A DNA stretch of 64,000 bases. Source: Myxocyprinus asiaticus (Eukaryota; Chordata; Actinopteri; Cypriniformes; Catostomidae). Below, one piece after another: positions 1 to 11,517 of the stretch. Where the stretch lies: positions 34,746,735 to 34,810,734 of the forward strand of contig NC_059368.1 in the NCBI RefSeq assembly GCF_019703515.2. The letters run 5' to 3'. The notes beneath the pieces were generated by a model. The model did not search any database. It worked only from the letters and a program-made list of their open reading frames with translations, and was not told the DNA's origin. The first letter of the stretch is position 1; every line of letters begins with the position of its first letter. Made by a program: the position numbers and the translations under genes.

Positions 1-388
1 CATTGGTGCGGTAAAGGCTTCTTTCTGGCAACTCGACCATGCAGCTCATTTTTGTTCAAGTATCGTCGTATTGTGCTCCTTGAAACAATCACACCGTCTT
101 TTTCCAGAGCAGTCTGTATTTCTCCTGAGGTTACCTGTGGGTTTTTCTTTGTATCCCGAACAATTCGTCTGGCAGTTGTGGCAGAAATCTTTCTTGGTCT
201 ACCTGACCTTGGCTTGGTATCAAGAGATCCCTGAATTTTCCACTTAATAAGTGACTGAACAGTACTGACTGGCATTTTCAAGGCTTTGGATATCTTTTTA
301 TAGCCTTTTCCATCTTTATAAAGTTCCATTTCCTTGTTATGCAGGTCTTTTGACAGTTCTTTTCTTCTCAAACTTTTCAGCACAACTG
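1..388 (-). pseudogene. Tc1-like transposase, N-terminal fragment
   Basis: On the minus strand this reads as the DNA-binding half of a Tc1/mariner transposase. A first helix-turn-helix region (KELSKDL, then KGYKKISKALKMPVSTVQ) is followed by a GRPRKISATTARRIVRDT hook and second-domain segment, and then by a segment ending in RRYLNKNELHGR. Known Tc1 transposases bind the terminal inverted repeats with these paired domains. The catalytic DDE part would lie to the left of the window and cannot be judged. The reading frame is interrupted, and the fragment stops at a (TA)n tract, so no complete gene is present. Confidence in the family is good; the subfamily is not determined. Confidence 0.75.
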
Positions 389-411
389 TATATATATATA
401 TATATATATAT
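389..411. repeat. (TA)n microsatellite
   Basis: About eleven TA units directly abut the Tc1-like fragment to the left. Tc1 elements insert at TA dinucleotides. Confidence 0.9.
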
Positions 412-430
412 TACATTTTCTAAAAAAAAA

Positions 431-525
431 ATCTTTGTGTTCTTTTGAAGAAAGAAAGTCATACACATCAGAGATGGAATGGGTAAATGACGAGAGAATT
501 TTAATTTTTGGGTGAACTATTCCTT
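431..525. repeat. End fragment of palindromic Angel-like element
   Basis: The stretch carries GAAAGTCATACACATC and, near its right end, GGGTGAACTATTCCTT. The same terminal sequence ends the elements at 7941-8626 and 50250-53478. Only one end is present, so this is a truncated copy. The name Angel-like refers to palindromic short inverted-repeat elements known from teleosts; it is assigned by resemblance only. Confidence 0.65.
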
Positions 526-1851
526 GAAGGTGGAAAGCCATTTTCATTGTTTTATTTTTCCATTGGCTAATTTGACAAATGTTTTATTAAATGTATTTGG
601 TTGTATAATGCCACTTTTAAAGCAGTTTGTGACCCAAACTTGTTTTAACAGTAGCATCAGAATTTTATTGGCTTTTGGGATGGATGTTTTATTTTTTTTA
701 AATGCTTGGTTGTGTAAAGTCATTTCTAATTGACTGTTCATGGAAATATTGTGTATTTTTCTATTGAACCTCAATTGTGTTTCATCTGAGGTATGCCAAC
801 ATGGAAAGCTTTTTTCATTGTTATACAGTGTGTATGTGTTATTCTTTGTTGCCTTGTTTTATACGTAAAAATGGCGGAAAGCCATTTTCATTGTTATATA
901 ATGTGTATTTGTTAATGCTTTGTCTGATATTATACACATTGTAAAAATGTTGTATTCCGACAAAATAAATGTTGGAAACATTTTGTCTGACACTTAGTCA
1001 TTCATATCTCACACAGTTGATAAAATCACACATTCTGAAAGTGAAGAAATGTCTTGATATTACATTGATTTTTTTTAATTGTATTTGTTTGGATATTTGG
1101 TTTGAAAAGAAGTAAAAAAAAATAAGTTCATACAAAGAGAAAACATTAAGACTAGTATAATTTGAGATTTCATTAAACTTAAAGACTTTATTTGGTTCAA
1201 AGACACTTTTTGCTTTGGATGACTAATGGATAATTAATTATGTCCAATGTAAACTTTTTAAGTTGAGAAAAATGTAAGTAATTATTTGTAACAAGTTGAT
1301 GCAGTTTTTTTACTTTGATCCAAAGAAAAAAAAAATCAGTGTAGAGGCATTAAAATGTGTTGTTTTTCAAATAATGCATTAGAGTAAAAGTGTTTCGATA
1401 TCATAACATAGCAGTGTGTAAGTAAAAGTGTAAAAATAAGTGTTTATTAAGACATAATCAGCAATTGTACTCGTGATTTGTGTGAAATTGAATAAAACGC
1501 ACAGTTGTTGTAGCGCCCCTAGTGTTAATTTTACCAGGAAACTGCAGCGGAAGTCAGTTTGGAAAAAATAGTTATAGTAACAATCATTCTATGAGACTCG
1601 GTTTAAAAGTAGTACGTGTAGTATGCTATTCCCAGAAATGACACGCTTCACCTTGTCTTCCTCATTATGGCATAAGTAATGCTTCTTGGTTCAAAAGGGA
1701 TCTGTCATTTTCATGCAGACTGTTTTTAAAAGACTCTTGTACTCACCAGGGGAAAATACTGAACTATGCGGTAACCCCACTGATATACTGTATAATATAC
1801 AACTGGATTGCTGATGAAGTCATAACAGTGAAGCCACTGTGCCGCCATATA
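526..1851. other. Unassigned AT-rich sequence
   Basis: No convincing gene is seen. A short motif, GGAAAGC followed by TTTTCATTG, recurs near 533, 801 and 874, the last two copies continuing into related flanking sequence. The dispersed repeat at 1352-1600 lies within this stretch. Small ORFs here (for example 512-733) are low-complexity and lack any recognisable domain. Confidence 0.6.
1352..1600. repeat. Dispersed repeat, copy 1 (family not recognised)
   Basis: This segment is closely similar, in the same orientation, to 30486-30745. Shared landmarks in order are GTGTTTCGATATCA, CATAGCAGTGTGT, AATAAGTGTTTAT, TGATTTGTGTGAAA, GTGTTAATTT, CCAGGAAACTGCAG and CATTCTATGAGACT. Copy 2 holds a short extra segment after the CTGCAG landmark. 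No terminal repeats or target duplications were found, so the class of element is unknown. Confidence 0.6.
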
Positions 1852-2184
1852 GACCTTATTCACGCTAGTGCCATCTTTGATTTTTAATGGGAGTGAAAAT
1901 GAGTCTGTGAGGGATAGACTAAAAGTCTCTTCAAGGGGCCTTACTGCAGTTTAAAGTGTTTTTGGGTCATTCCATGGACAAAACATTGATAAAATATTTG
2001 TCCAAGAACATTCAGTATACAAAGTACTCCAGACAACATGAGTTGTGGAAAATCAGATGTGATCAAGGAGCTTTATACAGCTTTATACTGTTCGTGCCAG
2101 TCTTGAAGAGACTGTAAGTCTATCCCTCACAGCCTCATTGTCATTCCCAATAAAAAACAAAGATGGTGCTAACGTGAATAAGGT
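1852..2184. mobile_element. Palindromic MITE of about 333 bp
   Basis: The left arm begins GACCTTATTCACG and the right arm ends CGTGAATAAGGTC. About 85 bp of each arm are inverted copies, including the pair TCTGTGAGGGATAGACT and AGTCTATCCCTCACAG, separated by roughly 160 bp. It contains no coding sequence. Whether it derives from a known DNA transposon superfamily cannot be told from the ends, and no clear target duplication is visible. Confidence 0.75.
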
Positions 2185-2229
2185 CCATTGTGTAGGGCTT
2201 TACCGGTTGTTTAGATCAGTGTTACTATC

Positions 2230-2612
2230 AGAAATAACCAATAATTATTTCTGTAGTTATTAATTAATATTTAAATTAATTAATTGGATCTAACTCATTA
2301 AAACCTCATATGGGGCTCCAGTAAATGTAGTGTGCTACGTTTAGGAGCAAGTTTGGTTAATTCGCAATAATTAATAATTATCAAAGATAATTATTAATTA
2401 TTAAAATCAATAGAACATTGATGAGAATCAATGTTAGCTTTTTAAAATCCTTTAAATCAACAATTATCAAAGATAATCGTTAATTGTTAACATCGATGAA
2501 ACATTCATTAAAATTAACACTAGCTTATGGATCATTCAAATTCAATCATCAAAGATAATTATCAATTATCAAAAATCAATAGAATATTAATAAGGATTAA
2601 CATTGACGGGGC
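2230..2612. repeat. AT-rich tandem repeat, three units of about 84 bp
   Basis: The marker TCAAAGATAA occurs at 2381, 2467 and 2549, giving periods of 86 and 82 bp. Each unit continues with related TTAATTATTAAAATCAATAG and CATTGAT/ATTAACA-type sequence. The units end at a GGGGCACCACCCTGG segment. The arrangement resembles AT-rich repeats inside some long fish LTRs, but no LTR boundary or coding region was found, so that origin is speculative. Confidence 0.6.
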
Positions 2613-4739
2613 ACCACCCTGGAATCAGGGACTAATAACCAAATAGTAAAACAGTCTCAATATTAGATTGTTTTCTTAGGAAAATCGTCATCCGAAGAAT
2701 ATCGATTTTCGGGAAAAAAAACAATGAATGAAGGTTTGAATCTGAGCACTGACATCGCGTCAGCATGACACAGGTGTATGCAAAACAAACCAAAACACTT
2801 CTCTTTGTAATATAAACAAAGTTTATTTATGCAGTAATATCAATTAATAATTAATACAATGCAGTCAATAAACTTCTGACTTACAACTACAAACTAAACA
2901 GTGATAAGATTAGATATGGAAATAAAAATAATCCTATAACACATAAGGTGTGTGTGTGTGTGTGATTAGTAAGAGAGAGAGAGAGAGAGAGATGATTAAG
3001 TGACAGCCCTAAAGCCGATTTCGCGATTGTGGGAGAGAAAGCAGCAGTGTTTATCACTCAGAGACGCGGTGGACGGCTCGTAAAAGTCCCGCGTTATTTG
3101 ACTCTTTAATGGATGAACTCAGTTGCTGTCTCACCCGCGATGGCGAAATTGCACAACAGTCCAATTTGGTTGGACCACAATACAGCAAAACAAATTCGTG
3201 ATAATTAATACCCTGAGCATTAATAATGAGCGGACATGGCGGTCCGTAAACTGTACAAGCAAAAACCTTGAAACACAAGAATAACACGCTATAATATTCT
3301 GTCTCTGCCCAGACTTAACCTCTTACTTGAATCGTATGAGGACACAGGTAGAATGTGTTTTCCTCCGTCCTTTAACTCTGACCCGGTTCCTTGAGGCTCG
3401 TGTGATGACGGGAGGCCGTTTCCTCGCTCTGTCAGCGGGCACGGCTGTTGATTCTCGGTGGGCTGGCAGAGAACTCAGAAATGTCGACTTGATTGAAGAT
3501 GGAAGAGAAATCTTTAATCTCTTCACTTCTGTAGGCAAACGGGTGAAGATGCAAATTGCTCAGCGGTCTCCTTCGGATCTGTTAGAGTGTTCCGTTGAAC
3601 ACAGAGTAATCTCAACTCGTCCAGCAAGATGGTGATTGTATGGCTACAGTTTCAAGTCGGACGTTAATTCCTTGTGCCACGAGGTTGCACCTGAGAGCAG
3701 CAAAGAGCTACATCTATTTTCGGTGAACAAAGTCGCTGGAAGCAATTTTTATCAGTAAGATTTACGACTTGGAAGGTGGGGGCTTGAGTTATGTTTTTAT
3801 GACTGTGTTAGGCCTGCCTTTGTCTTCTATCTGAATACATGAGGCCCAACAATTGCTATGCACAAACATTCCAATGTCCCTATTGACTTAATAGGAAATC
3901 ATCTCATTTCTGTGAGTAAACATTAGTCATTCAATCACGATTTTAGATCTAAAATCTGCATGTACATCCCTACAACGCAAACGTCATACACATTATTATT
4001 TATTTAAAGTCAGGAATTTTTCCTGTTTCTTGAAAGCCCGAGTGAGTTATGTCAAACAGTATCCACCACTAACAAACTTCGGTGGCGAACAGATCAGCTG
4101 AATGAAAACAAGACTTCTTTATTGTGAACATCGAAGTGTTTATTCAGAGTTACTTGTTTTATGTTTTCATCAAAAAGTGCCTTGTTCTCGCAGTCACTTG
4201 AATAAGAGCGTGCGCTCTCTCTCCCTCTATCACACGTGCAGCGGGCACGCAGAAAGGGAGACACGCAAAGCAAAATTGGTTAAAATTAAACTGATACACT
4301 AGGTTTAAATGGCAAAAGAACACACATTTATGACATGTATCCATGTATGACTACAGAGAGCACTTCAATATGAAATCAAGCAAATCTTGGGCATTTAAGG
4401 CGATTTAGAAATCCCGGTCTGACTTTTTAAAGGGGGTAGGATGTATTGTCACCCTAAACAAGCAGATATTACAGCTTTTCCTACTTACATTACAACTTGT
4501 AGACACTTTTGCCACTTCCTTTGGTGATCGTTGTGCTGCACTGATAGACTCAATACCGGGGCAGTTGAATGCGCTGACATCGTTATCCACATATATCTTC
4601 TCCCTCGAAAAGAAAATTATACATAACGAGCAAATAAAAAATCAAACATGATTGTCACTAGAGGGCGAAATACAACTGTTGTATCCGCAGGTCGGAGACG
4701 GTGAAATGGGGATGTTTTCGCCTGTCAGTCTTTGATGCT
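2613..4739. other. Unassigned sequence, possible old LTR or UTR remnant
   Basis: No gene is supported. Contents include (GT)n at about 2947-2963 and (GA)n at about 2973-2992. A moderately GC-richer block lies at 3000-3650, in which overlapping ORFs occur on both strands (for example plus 3327-3635, minus 3323-3538) without recognisable domains. A segment at 3806-3851 starts TGTTAGGCC and ends CCCAACA. The mix could be the remains of an LTR element, but PBS, PPT and coding domains were not found. Confidence 0.35.
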
Positions 4740-4830
4740 GTTTGACAGTTTGACAAACCAAGATGGCCGCTTGAACACTTCCGGTGACTTCACCTCCCGC
4801 AGGCAGTTTACCGTTGCGTCAGCGATCCAG
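4740..4830 (+). promoter_or_regulatory. Cluster of promoter-type motifs (weak candidate)
   Basis: Within about 60 bp lie AAGATGGCCGC (matches the YY1 consensus), CTTCCGGTGA (matches the ETS consensus) and TGCGTCAGC (CRE/AP-1 half-like), followed by CTATATATACTGTATAT. Such clusters mark broad vertebrate promoters, but no downstream exon was identified and repeats surround it. This is motif matching only. Confidence 0.2.
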
Positions 4831-5012
4831 TTCTCTATATATACTGTATATCAGTGGGTAACCCATCAATTCTCAAGACCACAGAAGAGAGAAAGCAGGG
4901 AAGAGTCCATCCTGGCCTTTCTGGGAATTGTTGGAACCATCCCCAACATACTTGTCATTATATTTGTCTACATCTATACTTTGCTCAGAGATTAGACTCA
5001 GATGTGGAAAAC

Positions 5013-5014
<2 letters not shown>

Positions 5015-5083
<69 letters not shown>
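5015..5083. repeat. (TA)n microsatellite
   Basis: About 34 TA units end exactly at the left terminus of the Tc1-like element that begins at 5084. Confidence 0.95.
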
Positions 5084-5088
<5 letters not shown>

Positions 5089-5608
5089 TACTGTGCAAAA
5101 GTCTTAGGCACATAAGATGTATTACAAAAACATTTGTCTTATGATGGTTATTTATATCTTCAGCTTTAGTGTGTCAATAAATATTAGACTCCCAAACATT
5201 ACTTTTGCATATAGAAAAGATTAGAATTGAAGAACAGGGAGCCCTGCAACTGATGTCATGGTCCCCCAAAAGTCCCCCACTGAACATCGAGTCAGTCTGA
5301 GATTACATAAAGAGACAGAAGCAACTGAGACAACCTAAATAGATAGAAGAACTGTGGCGAATTCTCCAAGAAGCTTGGAACATCCTATCTGCCAACAACC
5401 AAGAAAAACTGTGTCCAGGTGTACCTAGGAGAATTGGTGCTATTTTAAAGGCAAAGGTTGTCACACCGAATATTGATTTAGCTTTTTTATGTTTACTGGA
5501 CTTTGTATGACATTAAGTGATAAATGAAAACTATTTATTTCATTATTTTTGAAGACATCCTCACTATGAAACATTTTCACAAGTGCCTAAAACTTTTGCA
5601 CAGTAGTG
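5084..5608 (+). mobile_element. Internally deleted Tc1-like transposon
   Basis: The left end reads CACAGTACTGTGCAAAAG then TCTTAGGCAC, and the right end is its inverted counterpart GTGCCTAAAACTTTTGCACA then GTAGTG. TA dinucleotides flank both sides (5082-5083 and 5609-5610), as expected for Tc1/mariner insertion. At 525 bp it is about a third of an autonomous element and keeps only the C-terminal end of the transposase. Non-autonomous and inactive. Confidence 0.85.
5253..5476 (+). pseudogene. Tc1-like transposase, C-terminal relic
   Basis: The plus-strand reading gives SWSPKSPPLNIESV, which matches the Tc1 family motif (P.QSPDLN.IE) that holds the last catalytic acidic residue. It is followed by a degenerate EELWRILQEAW segment and an RRIGAILKAKGGHTEY tail typical of Tc1 C-termini. 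At least two stop codons interrupt it, and the first two catalytic aspartates are missing because of the internal deletion. Confidence 0.75.
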
Positions 5609-5610
5609 TA

Positions 5611-7936
5611 TATACAAACTTGACTTTTGCTTCCCAGGCACTGGATAAAAGATGAGATTTAGCATGCATTATCTCACAGACATTTAAACTGAATGGTGTG
5701 TACATAATCTAGCCTTTTGGGCCATATCCGTTAGTATTATTGACAGTTATTTACAAATTCTTCATATGTTCAGACTTGAATCAGAGAGAATATTTTGTAG
5801 CTTTTCATATTTCTGAATTTGTTATTAAGTATTAATCTATCTGCAAAAAGTAGATATTAATACCATTAACCACAATTTAATCACTAATTTATAGTGTATA
5901 TCATAAAGGAGCTTTTGACTGATTTTTGTGATTTCATCTTAGCTTTTAGAAATTTTTGCTGTTGAATACAATATCTGTAGAGATTTAGATGAATAAAATA
6001 CTTTGACCACAATGAGTAGATTATCTTCCCTGTTTGCCAAAATTTTATCAACTGTTTTAAGTGTTGAGAAAATTTTTCAAAAGTGTTTTGTTATTGTTTT
6101 GGTACAATCTGGAAATAACATAATTGTAGTTGCATTATAATTCATATTTTCTGACCACGGTGCAACCATACATTTTTCTGTATTCTCAAATGAAGTTTAC
6201 TGTTATTGTACTTGGTATATTAATGGCCATAGTATAACATATTTAGAGCTTTGTTTAAGGCACTTAAAACTAAAAACGTGTCTAAAAATGTGACTACTGC
6301 ACACAGCACAACAACCCATGCTCATATGAGAACACCAATAGACTTTCTACTAACCCTAAATTAACCATCTTCCTAACAAACATAAACATTAATCTACTGT
6401 AATCCCTAAATTGCTTCCTTGCTAATTCTAACCCTACCAACCCTCTCGCACTAACCCTTGTCAACTCTTGTACTGGCCCTAACACTGACCAACTCCTTCA
6501 CAAACACATTGCCGTTCTCATTTTAATGACACTCTTAAAACCACACTGTCAAATTTGATTCATTTCTTTTGTACAAAATTTAAAACTAATGACAAAAATT
6601 AAAAGTATTTTGAAAGTAATAATATCATGGATTTGAATATTTTATCTGTTTCTTATCAAAAGACTTTTGTCAAAAATGTAGCAATATTTGAGCTGGTTAA
6701 ACTTTGATGAATCCAAAGGATTTTTGTGACACTTGGTAGTAGGGAAACATCCAATCCAGACCAAATTCAGGGCAAGAAAAACAATGTGAAGAACAATGAG
6801 GACTTCTCATATTTTCTGTTAACACACTGGCAGTAAACACAAATTTTGCCTGTTTTTCACAGATACATTGTGGAGCTTGTTTTCAGTTATCACAATAATT
6901 TCCTCCATTGTTAAGGCTTAGGAACAAACAGCGTTATTGTCAGCTGCACTTTGGGAGGTTCATAATGAGGACTGAAGGGATTTGGCACTTATAAAACAAA
7001 ACAAAATTTGTACTGCAATTTTCTTGAAATTACCGTCATATTCCTCTGGAATATTGAAGAGGGGCTGAAACACAACAACATGATTTATCTCAATAAGACT
7101 AGTTTATGGATCAACATCCTTTGTTGGTCCTGGAACAAATTTGCTATTAGCAATTCCAATTTTAGGGTTAGTTTTTATCAGTTTTCATCAGTTATTAAAA
7201 AAACATTTGATGCGATGTAGGTATAGGTTAGGTTAGGTTTATGATTGTTTGATAGGAATGTTGTTCTTTAGCAGTGGTTCCCAAACTTTTATTTACTGTT
7301 TATATAATTTATTCTATGTATTAAACATTTACATATATACACACATATACAGTACATTTACATATACATCTATATACCGACAAACTGTATATATACATAT
7401 CTTTCTGGTATTGCGCATTTTATGTAAAGCATTTATATGACGTTCTGCGCCCCGCTTGTGAGCTCTTGGCCCATTAATGAATCATAATTCTACAGTACAG
7501 CACAACACATAAGCTATAAACCACACCACAGTAAATCATTCAAAAATTATTCATGTATTACTCAAAGTCAGAGAAATGGTATCTCTTTTTAATTCTATTT
7601 GAAAAAGTGGGTGTTGTTGACAGAGTAAGGGCACTAAACAACACATTTCTGCCTTTTACCCTTCTGAATAAGATCACATGGACATGAGGGTAACTATAAA
7701 AGATCTTGGATACATTTGATGAATCCAATGAGTAAAAGTCAGACTCTTAATAAAGAACTTTTTTCATTTGTACATTTTAAGTGTTATGTCATTTTTATTT
7801 AATTTATTTCTGAAAGAAGAAAAAAAATTAACCTAAAAATGTGCCTCAAGTCAAAAATATTATTTAACATCAATGAATCAACCTGTAGATTTGGTTACAC
7901 CAACAAAACAAATTTTTATGGGTTAGAATTAGCTCC
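5611..7936. other. Unassigned sequence
   Basis: AT-rich DNA without a supported gene. ORFs at 6294-6485 (minus) and 7008-7220 (plus) have no recognisable domains. A segment beginning GCAGTGGTTCCCAAAC near 7272 resembles the ends of hAT-type fish elements, but no matching opposite end was found. Short TAGGTT runs at 7217-7240 are too few and imperfect to be telomeric. Confidence 0.5.
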
Positions 7937-7940
7937 TTAA

Positions 7941-8626
7941 AGGAATAGTTCACCCAAAAATGAAAATTCTCTCATCTTTTACTCACCCTCATGCAATCCC
8001 AGATGTGTATGACTTTTTTCTTTAGCTGAATACAAAGATTTTATAAAAGAATATTTCAGCTCTGTAGGTCCATACAATGCAAGTGAATGGTTGCCAGAAC
8101 TTTGAAGGTCCAAAAAGCATATAAAGGCAGCATAAAAGTAATCCTTAAGACTCCAGTAGATTAAGCCATGTCTTCAGAAGTGATATGATAGGTGTGTGTG
8201 AGAAACAGATTAATATTGAAGTCCTTTTTTTTACTGTAAATTCCCTGCTAAGTAGGTGGTGATATACATGAAGAATGCAAGTCGCCAAAAACTAAAGAAT
8301 AATGGGAAAGTGAAAGTGGAGATTTATGGTAAAAAAAGGATTTAAATATTGATCTGTTTCTCACCCACACCTATTATATCACTTCTGCAGACGTGTATTT
8401 AATCACGGGAGTTGTATAGATTACTTTTATGCTGCCTTTATGTGCTTTTTGGAGCTTAAAAGGTCTGGTCACCATTAACTTGCATTGTATGGACCTACAG
8501 AGCTGAAATATTCTTCTATAAAATCTTTGTTTATGTTCATCAGAAGAAAGAAAGTCATACACATCTGGGATGGCATGAGGGTGAGTAAATGATGAGAGAA
8601 TATTTATTTTTGGGTGAACTATCCCT
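7941..8626. mobile_element. Palindromic Angel-like element, 686 bp
   Basis: The left arm opens with AGGAATAGTTCACCC and the right arm closes with GGGTGAACTATCCCT. The arms are inverted copies for nearly 300 bp each, sharing TACTCACCCTCATGC, CCCAGATGTGTATGACTT, TTCAGCTCTGTAGGTCC and GGCAGCATAAAAGTAAT. TTAA precedes the left end and GTAA, one change away, follows the right end, suggesting a TTAA target duplication. No coding capacity. The transcript or single strand could fold into one long hairpin. Confidence 0.85.
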
Positions 8627-8630
8627 GTAA

Positions 8631-9151
8631 TGTAACAATTGCAGGTTACACCTTTTTACAGTGTTCATTCCAAGTCATGTTGTCTCTCAACGTATGGAAA
8701 GTATATACAGGATGGAATATACATTGAAAGCTCTAAAGATTTAAAGATGGTAGAAAAATAATTAGAGGATGCTCTACTTTGCATACACAGAGCACCTCAA
8801 GTCTGTTATTTTTAGAAAATTACCTCTAAAAAACATTCTGTTGAACCTCTTCACATGCAGTAATGTACCTCATTATTGATACACATTTAAGTTCCTAGCA
8901 AAAAGAAAGCAATTAGAAACCGATGTGTCTATATTGAGACACAGGGACAAGACACAGTAATCCTAAATGTATAATAACAAAGACCAAGCTCATCTTATGA
9001 AATGGATTTTGCTAATATTTACAGGAGAAAATGTGAGAAGTAGAACAGCAAAATATTATATAAAGCTTTCACTATTCACCATCATTCTCAAACATCTGGG
9101 TTTGACATTAATATGATTAGCTAGTTGGTTATCAGTAAGATTATCATAGAC
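8631..9151. other. Unassigned sequence
   Basis: About 520 bp between two MITEs. No ORF with a domain, no repeat structure and no RNA gene was recognised. Confidence 0.5.
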
Positions 9152-9154
9152 TAA

Positions 9155-9784
9155 AGCCCCGTACACACCGCCAGTGACACAAGGCGATAAAGCAACAGGA
9201 TCTCATTCATTTTCAATGACAGCAGATCGACGTCCAGCAACACGAGCAACAGTGACTGTTGATGATAAGATGTGGGCATGGCTAGTGACATGACAAAGTT
9301 GTGAAAAGTTTAACTTTATGCAAATGACGAGTGACATTTGGGAGCGACTACCAATGGGAGAGAAGGCAGTGGAGCTCATGTCATCCATCTCCTTTGCCTG
9401 TACTGGAGTCAAGACAGAGAAGTTATAATGTTGTGAGGAATTTCACTGTTCAGTATCATTTGTCTGTAACCACATGCATGAATATAATAAAACAATGTTT
9501 AATCCATATATTGATAGATTGTTCATTTTGTTAATAATACAGTATGATGCAATGAGCACTGCTGCAGGTTATATAAAAATACTCTCACCTGCAGCCTGTT
9601 CATTTTAAGAGGCAAGAGAGCTGATTCCTTGTCAAATTAGAATGAAATCTTAGCTTTATCTGATTTTCAGATTTTCTAAAGCTATGGCCAGATGTGCAGT
9701 CCACCAATAATGGCCACTAGCGACTTCACAGTACAGAGACTAGTGACATTCAGCAACAAAGTCGCTGGCTGTGTGAACTGAGCT
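9155..9784. mobile_element. PIF/Harbinger-like MITE, 630 bp
   Basis: The left end AGCCCCGTACACACCGCCAG and the inverse of the right end, AGCTCAGTTCACACAGCCAG, agree at most positions and both continue with (T/C)GAC. TAA flanks both sides (9152-9154 and 9785-9787), the 3-bp target duplication expected of PIF/Harbinger elements. There is no transposase; the ORFs at 9203-9412 and 9331-9534 overlap on opposite strands and look accidental. Confidence 0.7.
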
Positions 9785-10086
9785 TAAGGAGGTCTATTCA
9801 GTAGTTCGTATGTTAATACGTACTTTATCTCTGTACTTTACTTATTTAGATAAATGATGAATCTAGAGAACTTTTGGAGATGGGGTGGAGGAGGGATGTC
9901 AGGAGAATTGTCACGGGAAGCAGGTAAACAGCGGCTTATATACTCCTACTCGCGGGCTGTGATTTGTCAGATTAAAATTAACATGTTCCTCCCGAACCTC
10001 TGTTAATTAACTCCATTTATACCTGGAGAGAGCGGTCTAGTAGCATTCCCATTTGTCTTAATGGCAGTTGTGCGGTTGGTGCATGA

Positions 10087-10476
10087 CTAATCACTCTGGA
10101 GCTGTAGTAATATAAGTTCCGGAGCTGTGACGTCAATGGCAGCAGATAGGGAGTCCATTTCATGCTTTAAAGAGCCCTCCAAAACCAGGGTTTCTGGCAA
10201 AACATCTACTATAACACAATGAAATTTTAGCGATTTGTCTCTTGATTTAGCTATTCTCACTCTCAAGGCGACAAATACTGTCGCTTGTGCATGGCCCCCC
10301 CGTGTCAGTATGTTGACACCAAAAAAAGCCTTCTGCATCTGTTTCCTGACATGGCCGGCAAACTCTTTGCTTTCAATACGAAACCTTTGGCATGAACAGA
10401 CTAGCGCGAAGGGTGCCAGCATTTTATCAACCTGAAATGATATGTCAGGGTACAATTTTGTAATTTTACATGGCAT
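10087..10476 (-). other. Uncharacterised 129-codon ORF
   Basis: The longest open frame of normal composition in this stretch, starting MPCKITKLYPDISFQVDKML and ending at a TAA-flanked site. The predicted protein is soluble, with a basic middle (VRKQMQKAFFG) and a hydrophobic beta-like run (ATVFVALRVRIAKS, FHCVIVDVLPETLVL). The VDVLPETLVL run is vaguely like aspartic-protease segments of retroelements, but no catalytic DTG/DSG is present. It may be a degraded transposon fragment or a chance ORF; I do not recognise it. Confidence 0.15.
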
Positions 10477-10930
10477 GTTGGGGTATGATTTTCATTTCAT
10501 TTGAACTCTGCAATATGTATTTACAGTGGTTGATGTTTATTCAGCAACAATCAGTTTAATCAGTTCACAGTGGTTAGTGTTTAATCTGTTGTTTTCTGTA
10601 CCTATCCTGAAGTGACCTTTTCATTTTTGTACCCAAATTGGAGTCTTTATTCAATGATCAAGGTCCCCTGGTGTCCGCCCGCCCGAAACAAATCCCACAC
10701 TTGTTTTAACATTTAAAAATTGTTGCCTCAAGAAGCGTTATGACACAAGTCTGATGTCAGAGGTGTAAAATGCCATTGGCTCTCGCGTGAATGATTGCAA
10801 CAAGCACAAGTTTTCGAATGTATCCTTTGAATGAGATGTGACTGCCATGACAAAGAGGAAGATTTTCAGCAATTTAAACCTTCAGTTTCACTCTGTTCCT
10901 CACACAAAGTATGGTTTGGAATTTTTTAAG

Positions 10931-10933
<3 letters not shown>

Positions 10934-10959
<26 letters not shown>
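10934..10959. repeat. Poly-T tract
   Basis: 26 consecutive T residues, possibly the poly-A tail of an old retroposed sequence on the minus strand, although no body was recognised beside it. Confidence 0.8.
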
Positions 10960-10961
<2 letters not shown>

Positions 10962-11432
10962 TAAATTATTGTGACTGTACTTGTATCTGTTTGTCATATT
11001 GTTGTGAATTGGTTAGGTTTAAGAGTAAGGGTGGAGTTGAGGCTCAAAATATCTATATAGGCTAACAGTGTAATGTAAATCAGATTATTGTGAATATATT
11101 TACCTGTCTGTTACATATTTTATCTTGATGATAATTGGTTAGGTTTAGGAATGGGGTTAGGTTAGGGGAACTAAAATATTGATATGATTGCATAATTCAA
11201 CTACACTTTCATATTTATAAGTATAATAAATCATATTTTGGTTAAACACACTCGATAACCAACTGCCATGGGGTTACCAGCCACGTCTGGAAACAGATGC
11301 CGAAGGCTGCTTTTGGCGTCTAAATATTGACACGCTGGGCTCTTGCACAAGCACCAGTATTTGACACCTCAGGAGTCAGAATGGTTTGCATTTCTTGCAA
11401 TGCTTGCAAAACAAACAAACAAACAAACAAAA

Positions 11433-11435
<3 letters not shown>

Positions 11436-11515
<80 letters not shown>
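11436..11515. repeat. (TA)n microsatellite
   Basis: About 40 TA units. Every long tyrosine/isoleucine-repeat ORF in this area comes from this tract. Confidence 0.95.

Positions 11516-11517
<2 letters not shown>

Noticed and set aside
4732..4995. 87-codon ORF after the motif cluster
   Set aside because: No domain or recognisable signal peptide; it ends just before a (TA)n tract and composition is not distinctive. Kept only as context for the weak promoter candidate.
7217..7240. Interstitial telomere repeat
   Set aside because: Units are TAGGTT rather than TTAGGG and only about three are present.
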